Shown in pieces: positions 13,771-24,642 of a stretch of 64,000 nucleotides of DNA. The position numbers and the translations under genes were made by a program. The stretch comes from Dolomedes plantarius (lineage: Eukaryota > Arthropoda > Arachnida > Araneae > Dolomedidae): assembly GCA_907164885.2 (NCBI GenBank), contig OU015501.1:66812808-66876807 (forward strand), given 5' to 3'. Position 1 is the first letter of the stretch. Each line of letters starts with the position of its first letter. Below the pieces are notes generated by a model. That model ran no database searches, was not told where the DNA came from, and saw nothing but the letters and a program-made list of their open reading frames with translations.

Positions 13771-15685
13771 GAATACAATTTCATTGAACAAGAATCCATC
13801 TAATTATAGCCTGTGAGCATAGCCTGTGTTTCTCCTGGGAGATAGTAAAGAATAATGAGATTGGTTTCATTGCCTGTAGAGAGACTCAAAGAGACTTGTC
13901 AGAGAGACTCAAAGAAGTATACAAGAAATTGTCAAAAGTGACTCAAATCAAAAACTATGTCCACTGAAAAGAAAAACTCAATCGTGATATTTCAATTCAA
14001 CTCTTTAAATTGTTAAGGTTCTTAACTGTAGTCTTCTTTTGAATAATGTCTTGAAATCACATATAGTAACCTAACTATGGCAAAAGGAATTTTCCCAAAC
14101 TCGTACACAACCCAGAGAGCTTCTCTGAAGCATTTCCATGTAGGGTGAGTTTAGTTGGGGTATTTATTAGTGTACGCAATCAGAATTAGAGTTACGTTGT
14201 GCATAGTCTGCATATAGTTGTTTTGAGTATATTATTACTTTATAGGGATTTCCTTAATTTAGGATATTCATTTTCAATTATCACCAAAACGTCCTTTAGA
14301 ATTCAGTTTAGCTTCATCAGTTTTCGGAATAAGCAATAAGTATTTGACAATTCGGGGAAATTCAAGCTAGGTAGCTCATATTGGAAGTCAAATTAACTCA
14401 TGATTTTACAATAACATCCTTCTATGCTAAAATAAGATAAACTATTTGACAAAAATTTATTATTGTCTGAGAAGAAAAAATATTTATTGTTTAATTGCGT
14501 GAAATTCATTAGAGAAGATCACGTCATGGCTTACTGTTGCAATTGTACACTACATCTGTTCGAAAGGCAAAAGACTTATGCGTTCAGTCACCAGAAAAAT
14601 TCGATGAATGCGAGGAAATGTGGTAAAGTTGTCTTTATACTGACGCTCGAACAAATTATGCAATTCAAAGCTTAATTCAGAAGCGCTTCGTTCTTTGGAC
14701 ATGGTTATAAAATAAGTATCGTAAGCGAAAATCATTATGTTTAGTACATTAGGTTTTAGAAAAGTTTGTAAAAGGGGAGAGTGTTTATTAGTGTGTTCAG
14801 TATGAATAAAAGATATTGTTATTAATTATCACTTATTTATTTTCAATTCTTCTTAATACTCTTCATGTCATAATGCCTTCAAAAGCATGATCCAGTCGTC
14901 TAAGATTCTTATTTTAAAATCGCTCAAATACCAATACCATATAATTCGATTTCCGAAAATTGTAATGAGACAGCATATGACTGGATCATAAAAATATACT
15001 ATTTTTGTATGAAATGTTATGAAACATTTCTCAAGCAATAAGTATTTGTGGTAATTTAAATGGAAAAAAATTGCAAGTGTATGCGCATGTATGTTAACTT
15101 AAAATAACTTAAATTCATTTCACAATTTTTTTCTTTCTCTTTTTAAAATTTTAAACTGCTATATAACTATTAATCGCTTTAAAAAGTAATAACCATACAC
15201 ATTGCGAAAAATCCATCTTATTTGCATTTTTAAATTTTCCAATTTGAATTTTATGTGAATATAATATCAGTTGTTCCCCTGGAGTATTAACACTACGTGA
15301 AAATGTAAATGAAATACCAAATGTTCCAAGTGGAGGGCACTTTAGAAGAAAATAATCACTTTATTAATGGCTAACAACATAAAGCTACCATATTTTAATG
15401 TGCAATATGAAAATTTCAAATTTATATTTTATAAATATATATGAGATTTCATCAATAGTCTGAAAATTTACTCAGCTATAGTTCAAAGAAAATACAAAAA
15501 AAGTGTTAAATTTTTCAATTTTTTTTGTCCGTCACTAACGGTTAAGCGAATTGAGATACATAGGTTAATAAAATCAGTTTGGAGAAATCAAACTAAAAAC
15601 AGTTATCTACTAGTAATTTTGAAGGACTGAATAAGACAAAAAGTTTTTAGGCTACCAACAAATCATTAACATAATTTTTTTATTA
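13771..15685. other. AT-rich DNA, nothing recognised
   Basis: No gene or delimitable element. Two overlapping chance frames on opposite strands near 14463-14735 carry no motif. Confidence 0.45.
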
Positions 15686-15689
15686 ACAG

Positions 15690-15860
<171 letters not shown>

Positions 15861-16269
15861 CTCTTATTAGTACATTTAATATAAATATCTGTCGCTTTCT
15901 GACGCTGAGATAATCAGAAAAATATACTGAACACATTATTTCTTGAATAACTTAAAAAATGCTATCGTATGATACGATGAAATTCTACTGTCAGATGCTC
16001 AATGTAAAAGTCATAGAATCACCATTCTCCATAAATTGTCAAAATCGATTATACATATATATGTGTGTGTGTGCTTGTGTTTGTGAATAAATGCGCACAT
16101 AAATTGAGGGGAAAATATAATTCTATAGTTACATAAGTAATATTAATGTAATTTAATTTTGGTTTAACTATAAACTATATAGTTCTATATAACTAAAACA
16201 TCTAACAATATTGCTAAATTTCCGAAATATTATGAAATTCCTTACAAGTATGTGAAAGATAATAGTATA

Positions 16270-17571
16270 CAGAGGCTGTTCGCACATTTTTTAGACGATT
16301 TTGGTAAGCGATAATAAAAAATCGTTTGCTGCAAAAGAAATAATTGCAATTGTACTATGTTTTTAAAAGTCAAAATTATCGTCTGCGGCTTGAAAGTTTT
16401 GTTTTTATTCAAAATGGCGTTTTTAACAAAGCAGTGGTTCGAAGGCTACATTTATGCTCTTTCCGAAGAGAAATATGCATACTCCGTTATCCAAAAACGA
16501 TGTGAGAGTCATGGTTTTGTGATATCTAAAGCGTCGATAGGTAATATCGTCAACAAGAAAGGAAAAAAACGTCAAATTGGAGCCTCAAGTAGGACAAAAA
16601 TTCCAAACAAGTATCCAATGAAAAAACGGACATCTTCGACTATTGCAAAGGTACGTTGTTTAATGTTAAAAGAAAATCCCCCTAGTCAAAGGACAGTTGC
16701 AAAATCATCAAAATGCTCGGTGTCCACTGTAAACAAAATGATAAACGTTGATTTAAATCTTAAGAAAGCGAAAAAACGCAATGTGCATCGTCTTCTTCCA
16801 AATCATATCGCTGAACGCAGGACACGCTGCAGAATTCTATATGAGAAACACTTATCCAAAGAAAAATGGAAAACAATTGTCACAATAGATGAATCATGGG
16901 TGTATTTAAATGATTGCAACAAAAAAAGAGCCATTTATTATCATAAAAGGGGAGAAAAAAATTTAAGTACATGGTTCAAAGAATCGAAAGAAAGTTTTTC
17001 TAAGGGATTCATGATTGTTGCTGGTTTTTCTTATAATGGCAAGTTAAAAATAAAGAGAGTGGAAAAAAATGTCAAGATTAACTCCAAATACTATCAGGAA
17101 CATATTTTATCGCCAATTTTTCTGAATGAAATGCCATCGCTTTACCCACAGTGCCATCAATGTGTGAGACTCCATCGGGACAAAGCTAGCAGTCACACAT
17201 CAAAATCCACTGTAAATTTCCTAAAAGAAATGGAACAAAAAACTGGTATCAAGGCCATACCCTTCACTGATATCCCTACTAAATCTCCCGATGTATCACT
17301 TATGGATTTTTGTGCTTTCGGACTTTTAAAATCTGCATTATCCAAACGTCGTCCCAAAACCCTTACAGGACTCTGGAAAGCTGTTCAGGAGGAATGGGAT
17401 AAAATACCTCTTCTGACACTTCAAAAGGCATTATTATCCTGTAAATTGCGGTGTCGAAAGATAGTTCAGAATAAGGGATGTCAAATAGAACATTTAAAAC
17501 ACAAGAATTTTATGTAATTTAGTTTTGTGAATACAATATACGTCGTCTAAAAAATGTGTGAACAGCCTCTG
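16270..17571 (+). mobile_element. Complete mariner-like (DD41D) transposon
   Basis: A 1302-bp element with 29-bp terminal inverted repeats (CAGAGGCTGTTC, then G or A, then CACATTTTTTAGACGA) that differ at one base. It is flanked on both sides by TA (16268-16269 and 17572-17573), the target duplication of the IS630-Tc1-mariner superfamily. It contains one uninterrupted transposase gene and short untranslated ends. Near-identical ends plus an open gene point to a fairly recent insertion. The flanks are not a TA microsatellite, unlike the Tc1 elements further on. Confidence 0.93.
16414..17517 (+). CDS. DD41D mariner-like transposase
   Basis: Cut-and-paste transposase that would bind the 29-bp ends and join the element to TA sites in the nucleus. 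The frame is open from 16357. I prefer the ATG at 16414 (codon 20 of that frame), because it has an A at -3 and a G at +4 and begins MAFLTKQWFEG, giving 367 residues. In numbering from 16357, a helix-turn-helix region (about 20-140) precedes a DDE/D domain with D178 (TIDESW), D275 (LHRDKASSH) and D317 (SPDVSLMDF). The second and third Asp are separated by 41 residues, the signature of rosa/Visitor-type DD41D elements; classical mariner has DD34D. The C-terminus carries CQIEHL, like the decayed element at 23857. Unusual HRDKASSH replaces the common DNAPPH-type motif. All three acidic residues are present, so activity is possible but unproven. Confidence 0.88.
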   Translation: MAFLTKQWFEGYIYALSEEKYAYSVIQKRCESHGFVISKASIGNIVNKKGKKRQIGASSRTKIPNKYPMKKRTSSTIAKVRCLMLKENPPSQRTVAKSSKCSVSTVNKMINVDLNLKKAKKRNVHRLLPNHIAERRTRCRILYEKHLSKEKWKTIVTIDESWVYLNDCNKKRAIYYHKRGEKNLSTWFKESKESFSKGFMIVAGFSYNGKLKIKRVEKNVKINSKYYQEHILSPIFLNEMPSLYPQCHQCVRLHRDKASSHTSKSTVNFLKEMEQKTGIKAIPFTDIPTKSPDVSLMDFCAFGLLKSALSKRRPKTLTGLWKAVQEEWDKIPLLTLQKALLSCKLRCRKIVQNKGCQIEHLKHKNFM

Positions 17572-17573
17572 TA

Positions 17574-19160
17574 TTCCATTTACTTAATTGAAGAACAATA
17601 TGTAAAGCTGAATGTCTGGGTAAATATTTTAAAGGTCCGATATTTAAACTAAATCTTATCTTTCTAAATATTTCGCTAATAATCTTGTTCCGTCTTTAGG
17701 GGGTAATTTAAGAGGAAATTAGACCACTGGATTTTAAAGAGTTTTTTTTAAGTTTAAAAACATATTTATAAAAACAGTTTAAGGCAGGAACTGCCATTGC
17801 TCCTAACTTCGCATATTCACACGAATACCTAAAAATTAAACTTCTGGCTGAATTTTATAGCATTTAAGATCGCTAGAATTTACGCAATTTCTCACAGAAC
17901 AACAAAAAAATTTATAAATTGCCATGATTTAAATTATGTTCTTGTACAATAAATTTACATTAACAAATAACTCCTCAGAATGCATCGGATCTGAAAGTCA
18001 ATCAACGTGAAATAATTAAGACTTAAATCAAATAAATTCTTGGTCCTTTAATGTTCCACTAAGTGACAACGATGCATGCCTTGGGATTTAAAGGATTATG
18101 TACCTTTTAGGTGTCACGCACCGTGATTAGCTGGTGCACTCAGAATTGCGACAGTATTCCAGTAAATGTTCCTTAAATTACTTTCCCATGATTTCAAATT
18201 TGAATAATGCCCCTTATTACTCGCTTTGTGTAGAAATATTCATGTCTATCCCATACGGCTCTATTAAGTAATCAGTATTTGAAAATTATCTGTAGTTCGA
18301 GATTTAGCTTTATTATAAACTTTTTGTATATATTTATTTTAAAATATATACAAAACTTCAATAATTAAAATATGCTAGCTAGCAACAGCAAATAAGGTTA
18401 ATACTTTACCGTAAAAAAGTGGTTGTTTGCTTCATATTTTTTATTGCATACCAAAACAAACTTATTATATTAGGTAATTATTGATCTGATAGTTAGAGAT
18501 TAATAAACCAGCTACAAATCTCACAGATGCCTATTTATGGAAAAAAAATATTTTTTTAATCGACAAAAAATAAATGAATCCCAAAGCAACTATTCAGATA
18601 AAGTAACTAAGGCATAGGCATAACTTCAAACAAAGAGCATGAATCAAAGCATACTTGAAGGGAGCAAAAGAGATGAGGGGTTAAAATATGCTTTGCATTA
18701 AACAGTGACTTTTCAATTGGGTGCTCAAGTCAGCGTCAAAACAGACAAGCAAAACCATTTTATTTCAATTTTTTTCGTTCAAGAATGAAAGTTTCCAATC
18801 AAAATGGGGCAACTGGTAAGATATTTAATGCTTTCTTCACCAAAAGATTCAGTGAAAGATATCCACCAAAGGAAGGGAAAAAAGGAAGATTTTCTCGAAT
18901 GGCACTACTCCATACTCTAAGTAAGCAATTTTTACCTAACTACAGAATCTAGCATCCTGTATTATTTTACCTCTATGTGACGCCTGTCGAAAGTCGCCTG
19001 CGCTATTAAAAAAAATCATTCTTTTTTTTTAACTATACCAATACAAAAGGAGCCCCTAATTGGCAAAACCTTGAAATTGGTTACATAATTTCCCTAGTAG
19101 TACAGCTGTTGACAATGCCAATAGAACCGCGTATAACTTGTCATTAATTTAATGATCATA
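17574..19160. other. AT-rich DNA, nothing recognised
   Basis: No open frame, element end or RNA gene supported between the mariner-like element and the tandem array. Confidence 0.5.
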
Positions 19161-20082
19161 CGGTTGACGATGTCTGCCATTACGAAATTGATCCTTCTGT
19201 GTTTCACAATTGATACATATCTGGCTTTTATCGAGTAGGTAAAACAGTTAAGGAAATTTCTGAAATTACTCGAATATGGTTAGGAAATGACAATGAATGA
19301 AAATATTTAGAAGGAAAGGGGTAAATCGCCACCTTTTGGGAATAAATGTGGTCGCTGAAAATTCTTGAATAATCGTGACTGAAGACTATTAAATAAATAA
19401 ATAATTAAATAAATATAAATATAGATAGAGAGAGGGGGGAGAGAGAAAGAAATAAGGAGACTTCTTCTTCGGTTGACGATGTCTGCCGTTGCGAAATAGA
19501 CCCTTCTGTGTTTTAAAAATGGCTACATATCTGACTTTTATCGAGTAGGTAAAACAGTTAAGGAAATTTCTGAAATTACTCGAATATGGTTAGGAAATGA
19601 CAATGAATGAAAATATTTAGAAGGAAAGGGGTAAATCGCCACCTTTTGGGAATAAATGTGGTCGCTGAAAATTCTTGAATAATCGTGACTGAAGACTATT
19701 AAATAAATAAATAATTAAATAAATATAAATATAGATAGAGAGAGGGGGGGAGAGAGAAAGAAATAAGGAGACTTCTTCTTCGGTTGACGATGTCTGCCGT
19801 TGCGAAATAGACCCTTCTGTGTTTTAAAAATGGCTACATATCTGACTTTTATCGAGTAGGTAAAACAGTTAAGGAAATATCTGAAATTACTCGAATATGG
19901 TTAGGAAATGACAATGAATGAAAATGTTTAGAAGAAAAAAGGTAAATCGCCACCTTTCAGGAATGAATGTGGTCGCTAAAAATTCTTCAATAATCTTGAC
20001 TGAAAACTATTAAATAAAAAAATAAATAAATAAAATATAGAAAGAGAGAGAGAGAGAGAAAGAAATAAGGAGACTTCTTCTG
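19161..20082. repeat. Tandem array, three ~310-bp units
   Basis: Three head-to-tail units start at CGGTTGACGATGTCTGCC (19161, 19470, 19781; periods 309 and 311). Units 1 and 2 are almost identical over their middle and 3' parts; unit 3 has more substitutions and a shorter purine tail. Each unit ends in an AAATAAATA/GAGAGAGAGG-rich stretch, then AAATAAGGAGACTTCTTCT. Part of the unit (GGTAAAACAGTTAAGGAAAT) could be a relic of a Tc1-type helix-turn-helix coding region, but this is weak. Confidence 0.9.
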
Positions 20083-20167
20083 TGGGGAAAATGTTTTTAT
20101 ATCCATTATTAAACCATTAATCTGAGTTTTATTTTCCTGTTTTTCGTCAATAAGGGGACTTTACTAA

Positions 20168-20168
<1 letters not shown>

Positions 20169-20232
<64 letters not shown>
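20169..20232. repeat. (TA)n array flanking Tc1-like element
   Basis: About 64 bp of pure TA dinucleotide immediately left of the Tc1-like element at 20233; the same array continues on its other side at 21646. The element therefore split a TA microsatellite. Confidence 0.95.
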
Positions 20233-20235
<3 letters not shown>

Positions 20236-21642
20236 TCATGGACAAAAAAATTAGCGCACCAAGAAGGAGTCGCCAAAATGAAACGAAATTTTACATACGT
20301 AATGACTACATTGATATAAGTAAATGATAAGAAAATCAAAGAAAAAGGATAATTTATTTCAGAGAAAAAGGCAAAAGAACGGAGGAGTTAATACTCCGTT
20401 GGACCCCCTCTAGCGCGAATGCACGATGCGATACGATCGGGCATTGAGTCATACAAGTTCTGTATGATGCCTTGAGACATTTCGTTCCATATTTGCTGTA
20501 ACCTTGGCTCTAGTTCGTTCAAACTCGTGGGATGCCCAACTCGTCGTCCCAAATGATCCCAGATATGCTCGATTGGAGACAAATCTGGGGATCGGACAGG
20601 CCAAGGAACGGTAGTAACAGTGCGGAGACAGTCTTGTGACACCCTTGCCGTATGAGGCCGAGCATTGTCTTGTTGAAAAATGGCTCCTGGGAGCCGTTGC
20701 ATGAGTGGCAACACATGTGGTTGCAGGATTTCATGAACATACCGCTGGGCTGTCATGGTGCCACGGAACAATACTAGGGGTGACCGTGTATTGTAGGCAA
20801 TGGCACCCCATACCATCACACCAGCTGTGGGAGCGATGTGTCGCTGTACAGCAAAGGCAGGATTGAAGCGTTCACCACGGGCTCTCCACACACGAACACG
20901 ATTGTCATCACTGCCGAGATTGAATCTGGATTCGTCGCTAAAGACGACCTGGTTCCATTCCGCTGCAGTCCAGTTTCCTCGTGCGCGGCAAAACTCCAAA
21001 CGGAGGCGTCGATGGGTGGGCGTCAAGGGCAGTACACGTAATGGGCGCCGCGATACCAACTGTCCTTCAGCCAGGCGCCGTCGTATGATTCGAGAAGACA
21101 CAGAGGCCCCTAGTGAAGGTGCTACCTGTGCCTGGATGGCGGCCGATGAAGCAGTTGGCTGTACGCGTGCATTTCTTACGATGGGGCGGTCTTCGCGACG
21201 ATTGGTCTGTCGAGGGCGTCCTGAGCCTGGTCTTCGTGTAAATGACATCTCTCGGGTCCACTGGTCCCAAAACCTCCTCACAACACAATTAGAGCGGCCT
21301 AATTGACGAGCTACTCGCCTAGCTGACCACCCAGCTTCCATCATGCCGACGATTCTCCCCCTCTCAAACTGCGACAACTGCTTATATTGTCTTCGAACAC
21401 GGCGTAATGGCATGTCTATCTCAGCTCTTCCTTTGTAAATGATTCAGCACAGTCAAACAAGCTTTGGTTACCTGTTTTATACTCCACAGAGTACGATGTT
21501 CAACGCCCTCTACCGGCTATACGTAATGCGCAATCACGCTGCATTTCTAATCATTTGCATATCTCCCCGATATGTACCTTCATTGCAAGTTTCGTTACGA
21601 TCCCGCAATTATTTCTTGGTGCGCTAATTTTTTTGTCCATGA

Positions 21643-21645
<3 letters not shown>
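20233..21645 (-). mobile_element. Complete Tc1-like transposon, DD32E type
   Basis: A 1413-bp element whose terminal inverted repeats are identical over 33 bp (beginning CACTCATGGACAAAAAAA and ending GCGCACCAAGAA). It is inserted at a TA within a (TA)n microsatellite. It holds one uninterrupted transposase gene on the minus strand. Perfect ends and an open gene make it the youngest-looking DNA transposon here. Confidence 0.95.
20388..21413 (-). CDS. Tc1-like transposase, intact 341-residue frame
   Basis: Transposase for the element at 20233. It starts MPLRRVRRQYKQLSQFERGR and ends CIRARGGPTEY; 341 residues is a normal length for Tc1 transposases. Two helix-turn-helix DNA-binding subdomains fill about residues 10-125, with GSGRPR (64-69) as the AT-hook-like linker. 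The catalytic domain shows D160 (FSDESRF), D249 (QQDNARPH) and E282 (SPDLSPIEHIW). Only 32 residues separate the second Asp from the Glu, against 34 in classical Tc1. The related element at 54729 has the same spacing, so it is a lineage trait and not a local deletion. No frameshift or premature stop is seen. Longer frames on the opposite strand here are shadows. Confidence 0.93.
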   Translation of the reverse strand: MPLRRVRRQYKQLSQFERGRIVGMMEAGWSARRVARQLGRSNCVVRRFWDQWTREMSFTRRPGSGRPRQTNRREDRPIVRNARVQPTASSAAIQAQVAPSLGASVSSRIIRRRLAEGQLVSRRPLRVLPLTPTHRRLRLEFCRARGNWTAAEWNQVVFSDESRFNLGSDDNRVRVWRARGERFNPAFAVQRHIAPTAGVMVWGAIAYNTRSPLVLFRGTMTAQRYVHEILQPHVLPLMQRLPGAIFQQDNARPHTARVSQDCLRTVTTVPWPVRSPDLSPIEHIWDHLGRRVGHPTSLNELEPRLQQIWNEMSQGIIQNLYDSMPDRIASCIRARGGPTEY

Positions 21646-21693
<48 letters not shown>

Positions 21694-21702
21694 TATATAC
21701 TT

Positions 21703-21733
<31 letters not shown>
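21646..21733. repeat. (TA)n array between two Tc1-like elements
   Basis: TA-rich microsatellite (with a short CATA interruption near 21700) that separates the elements at 20233 and 21734. Both used TA dinucleotides in it as target. Confidence 0.93.
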
Positions 21734-23018
21734 CACTGAAGTGCCATTGAATTAGGGATACCTACCTAGTAACGAGTTGGGCCTCCTCTGGCCTTGATAA
21801 CGGCTGCCACACGACGAGGCATAGATTCAACAAGTTTCTGGAAACGTTCCACGGGAATGGCTTGCCAAATATTGGCTAAAGCTGTCCATAATTCAGTAAG
21901 GTTCTTTGGTGCTGTGTGAGGGCCTTTCACGCCTTGTTCCAAAACATCCCAAAGATGCTCAATAGGATTTAAGTCTCGGCTTCTAGGTGGCCAATTCATG
22001 ACAGAGAAGTCAGAGAAATGCTCATCCAACCAGCCAGTAGCCAACCGGGACTTGTGAGAGGTATAGTTGTCTTGCTGGAAAACTCCATTACCGTGCGGAT
22101 AACAGAACAGCATAAACGGATGGAGGTGATCACCCAGCAACTCTACGTACCGAATTGCATTGAGGGAGGTTGGTACACGCACCAAAGATCCCAAACTGTG
22201 CCACGAAAAAACACCCCAGACCATGATTGAGCCACCATGCCCTTGTACAGTTCCAGCCAGGCATGCAGGATCCATGGCTTCATGAGCCTGACGCCATATT
22301 CTCAGCCTCCCGTCGGCGTTAAGTAGTCGGAATCGAGACTCATCACTCCATGCTACTCGTTTCCAGTCCTCTACACTCCAGTCTCTGTGCTATCTTGCCC
22401 AGGCAAGACGTGCAGCCCGATGGCGAGTATAGAGCAATATAGTGAGGCGAGTATAGAGCCCGATGGCGAGTATAGGTCGACGGCTCCCGAAACCCATACG
22501 GTGAAGCGAGCGTTGCACAGTCCGTTTACTGACTGTACGACTGGCACCGTCATTAAACTGGGTGGTAATTTGAGCTAATGTTTGGCTTCGCTGGCTACGT
22601 ACAATACGCCTGAGCCGTCTCTCACCACGCAATGTCAAGGCTAATTGTCCTTTGCAGTTTGCCCGATCGCTAGTTATTTTTCCACCATCCATGCATTCTT
22701 GGTATACTCTTTACACTGTCGACCTTGAAAATCCTAGCTGTCTGACGATTTCGGAAATTGAATGGCCCATGCGTCGCGCACCTACGATTTGTCCGCGATC
22801 GAAGGCATCTAAATCAGGCAGTTTACCCTGACTGTCTGATACTGGCGATACTGGCAAGTGATACTAGTGATACTGGCAATTCCAACAACTAATTCAAAAC
22901 AACCACAGTACGCGCTATATATGCAGTTACCACAGCGCCCTCACTTGCGCATACATGATGCGCAGCGCTATACAATTTGCATAGGCTTTGCTATCCCTAA
23001 TTCAGTGGCACTTCAGTG
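21734..23018 (-). mobile_element. Tc1-like transposon (DD34E), inactivated
   Basis: A 1285-bp element with 27-bp inverted repeats (CACTGAAGTGCCA, then C or T, then TGAATTAGGGATA) that differ at one position. TA flanks on both sides lie inside a TA array. The minus-strand transposase gene has stops, so this copy could move only with a transposase supplied by another copy. Confidence 0.92.
21766..22825 (-). pseudogene. Tc1-like transposase pseudogene
   Basis: Minus-strand transposase relic of the 21734 element. The N-terminal helix-turn-helix (FDRGQIVGARRMG), linker region and catalytic domain lie in a single frame. DESRF carries the first Asp, FQQDNYTSH the second, and SRDLNPIEHLW the Glu (34-residue spacing). 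It ends ARGGPTRY. Two in-frame stops break it: TAA at 22713-22711 and TAG at 22392-22390. A local tandem expansion of a GCGAGTATAG motif (about 22424-22475) adds extra residues before HRAARLAWAR. No ATG is evident at the expected start. Frame is otherwise kept, so decay is moderate. Confidence 0.88.
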
Positions 23019-23273
23019 TATATATTTATATATACATATATATATATGTATATATGTATATATGTATATATATATACATATATATGTATATATATATATG
23101 TATATATATATATATACATATTTGTATATATATACATATATATATATACATATATATATATGTATATGTATATATATATACATATATATATACAAATATT
23201 TGTATATATATACATATATATATACAAATATTTATATACATATATACATATATATATATATACATATATTTAT

Positions 23274-23350
<77 letters not shown>
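23019..23350. repeat. Compound (TA)n/(TATG/TACA)n array
   Basis: About 330 bp of TA-rich simple repeat with interspersed TATG, TACA and ATTTG variants, ending in pure TA. The six overlapping frames made of Tyr and Ile on both strands are artefacts of this composition. Confidence 0.95.
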
Positions 23351-23356
<6 letters not shown>

Positions 23357-23856
23357 TTCTTTCAAGTAAAGAATGTAAAAAAGACACCTGAAGGTACCGT
23401 GCTTTAAAGCCCGCATATTCACTCAGTAACATTCTTTCAATCTCTACGGAATATTTCAACCTTTGTGAAGAATAATGATATCAGTGCTATGTATTTTCTG
23501 TTATCGCTGAAGAATTCCGAAATATTTACTCATACAACATGCAGCGGAACTCTTCTTATGTTGAAAACTTATGAGTTTACTTTCAGTCACAAGAGGATGA
23601 GCAGTGCGATATATCTTATTTTTCAAGTGGTAAAGGACGCTTGAATCAATACGAAAAAAAATAGCTATCAATTGTTATCCATTTTTTGGGTTTCGTAAAA
23701 GATGTTTAAATATTAATTTTAAAAATTAGTTAAGTAAGGTGAAATAAGTTATTAATACATTTAATTCATTGTTTTTTCTAGAAATAAATAAGTATTATTA
23801 TCTTATAGCTTTAATATGATACACAATGAGATAACATCATATTATAATTATATATA
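23351..23856. other. AT-rich spacer, nothing recognised
   Basis: About 500 bp of unannotated sequence between the TA array and the next TA-flanked element. Confidence 0.5.
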
Positions 23857-24590
23857 CAGGGTGTTTCATATTGAATGGGACAAAAAGAAATCTTACATGT
23901 GAACGCTGTAATTACTTTATTTTGATAAATCAAATTTACAGTGAAACTACAGTTATCCAAGTTTCTATAGATGTTCTATTTGTGCCCCTCCGGTGACACG
24001 GAAAATATTTATGCGGTATTCCTGTTCCTGCCACATTCATGATAGAATGTCCTTAGTTAATGATTCGAGCACTTCAGTTATCCGCTGCTTCAGCTGCTAT
24101 AAGTCCTGGGGAAATTCAGGCACGAACACTTGTCTTTAACAAAACCCCAAAGGAAAAAAATCACAAGGGGTGAGATCTGGGGATCTCGTTGGCCAACAAA
24201 GCAATGGCATATCGTTTGACCTAGGACGGTCAATCCAGCGATGAGGTAAACTATCCTTCAGGTACTGACGTACGACGTACGTTTATATGCCAATGTGGTG
24301 GAGCACCGTCTTGCTGCAAAAGGAAAACGGGAACCGCTTCCTCCAACTGAGGGAAACTTAAACGAAGATGTTTTGGCGAATTCCAAAACGCAGTACGCTT
24401 TCTCTTGCATGGATGGCGCCATTTTGATTAACAGTACCTCTAGCGGCGATTTCGGAAACGGAAGACTTTTCGCTGTTGCCAGATAAAACTTGTATAATTG
24501 TAGTTTCAGAATTTATTTGTTTCGGCTAAATAAATCAGCTGCAGAATTTGTACTATGCTATTCTTTTTGTCCCATTCAATATGAAACACC

Positions 24591-24593
<3 letters not shown>
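23857..24593 (-). mobile_element. Internally deleted mariner-type element
   Basis: A 737-bp element with perfect 33-bp inverted repeats (starting CAGGGTGTTTCATATTGAAT). TA lies on both sides; the right flank runs into a (TA)n array. It is about half the length of a full element and carries a broken minus-strand fragment of transposase. The contrast between perfect ends and degraded interior suggests that ends were the part maintained for mobilisation by a relative. Confidence 0.9.
23965..24420 (-). pseudogene. Mariner-type transposase C-terminal fragment
   Basis: Minus-strand relic of the catalytic C-terminus: LLQQDGAPPHW (second Asp), LPHRWIDRP, RSPDLTPCDFF (third Asp), DLQQLKQRITEVLESL after frame shifts and stops, and GAQIEHL at the end. 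The QIEHL ending is shared with the DD41D transposase at 16414, so the two belong to related mariner-like lineages. An extra T after CDFF shifts the frame, and several stops follow. The N-terminal half is missing. Confidence 0.75.

Positions 24594-24640
<47 letters not shown>
24594..24640. repeat. (TA)n array
   Basis: Pure TA microsatellite directly right of the 23857 element, again placing a TA-targeting transposon at the edge of a TA array. Confidence 0.93.

Positions 24641-24642
<2 letters not shown>

Noticed and set aside
20519..21306. Several open frames overlapping the Tc1 transposase at 20388 in other frames and on the other strand
   Set aside because: They are shadows of a GC-richer true gene and show no motifs of their own.
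22858..23459. Many overlapping open frames of Tyr and Ile on both strands
   Set aside because: They are translations of (TA)n-type simple repeats and have no coding character.
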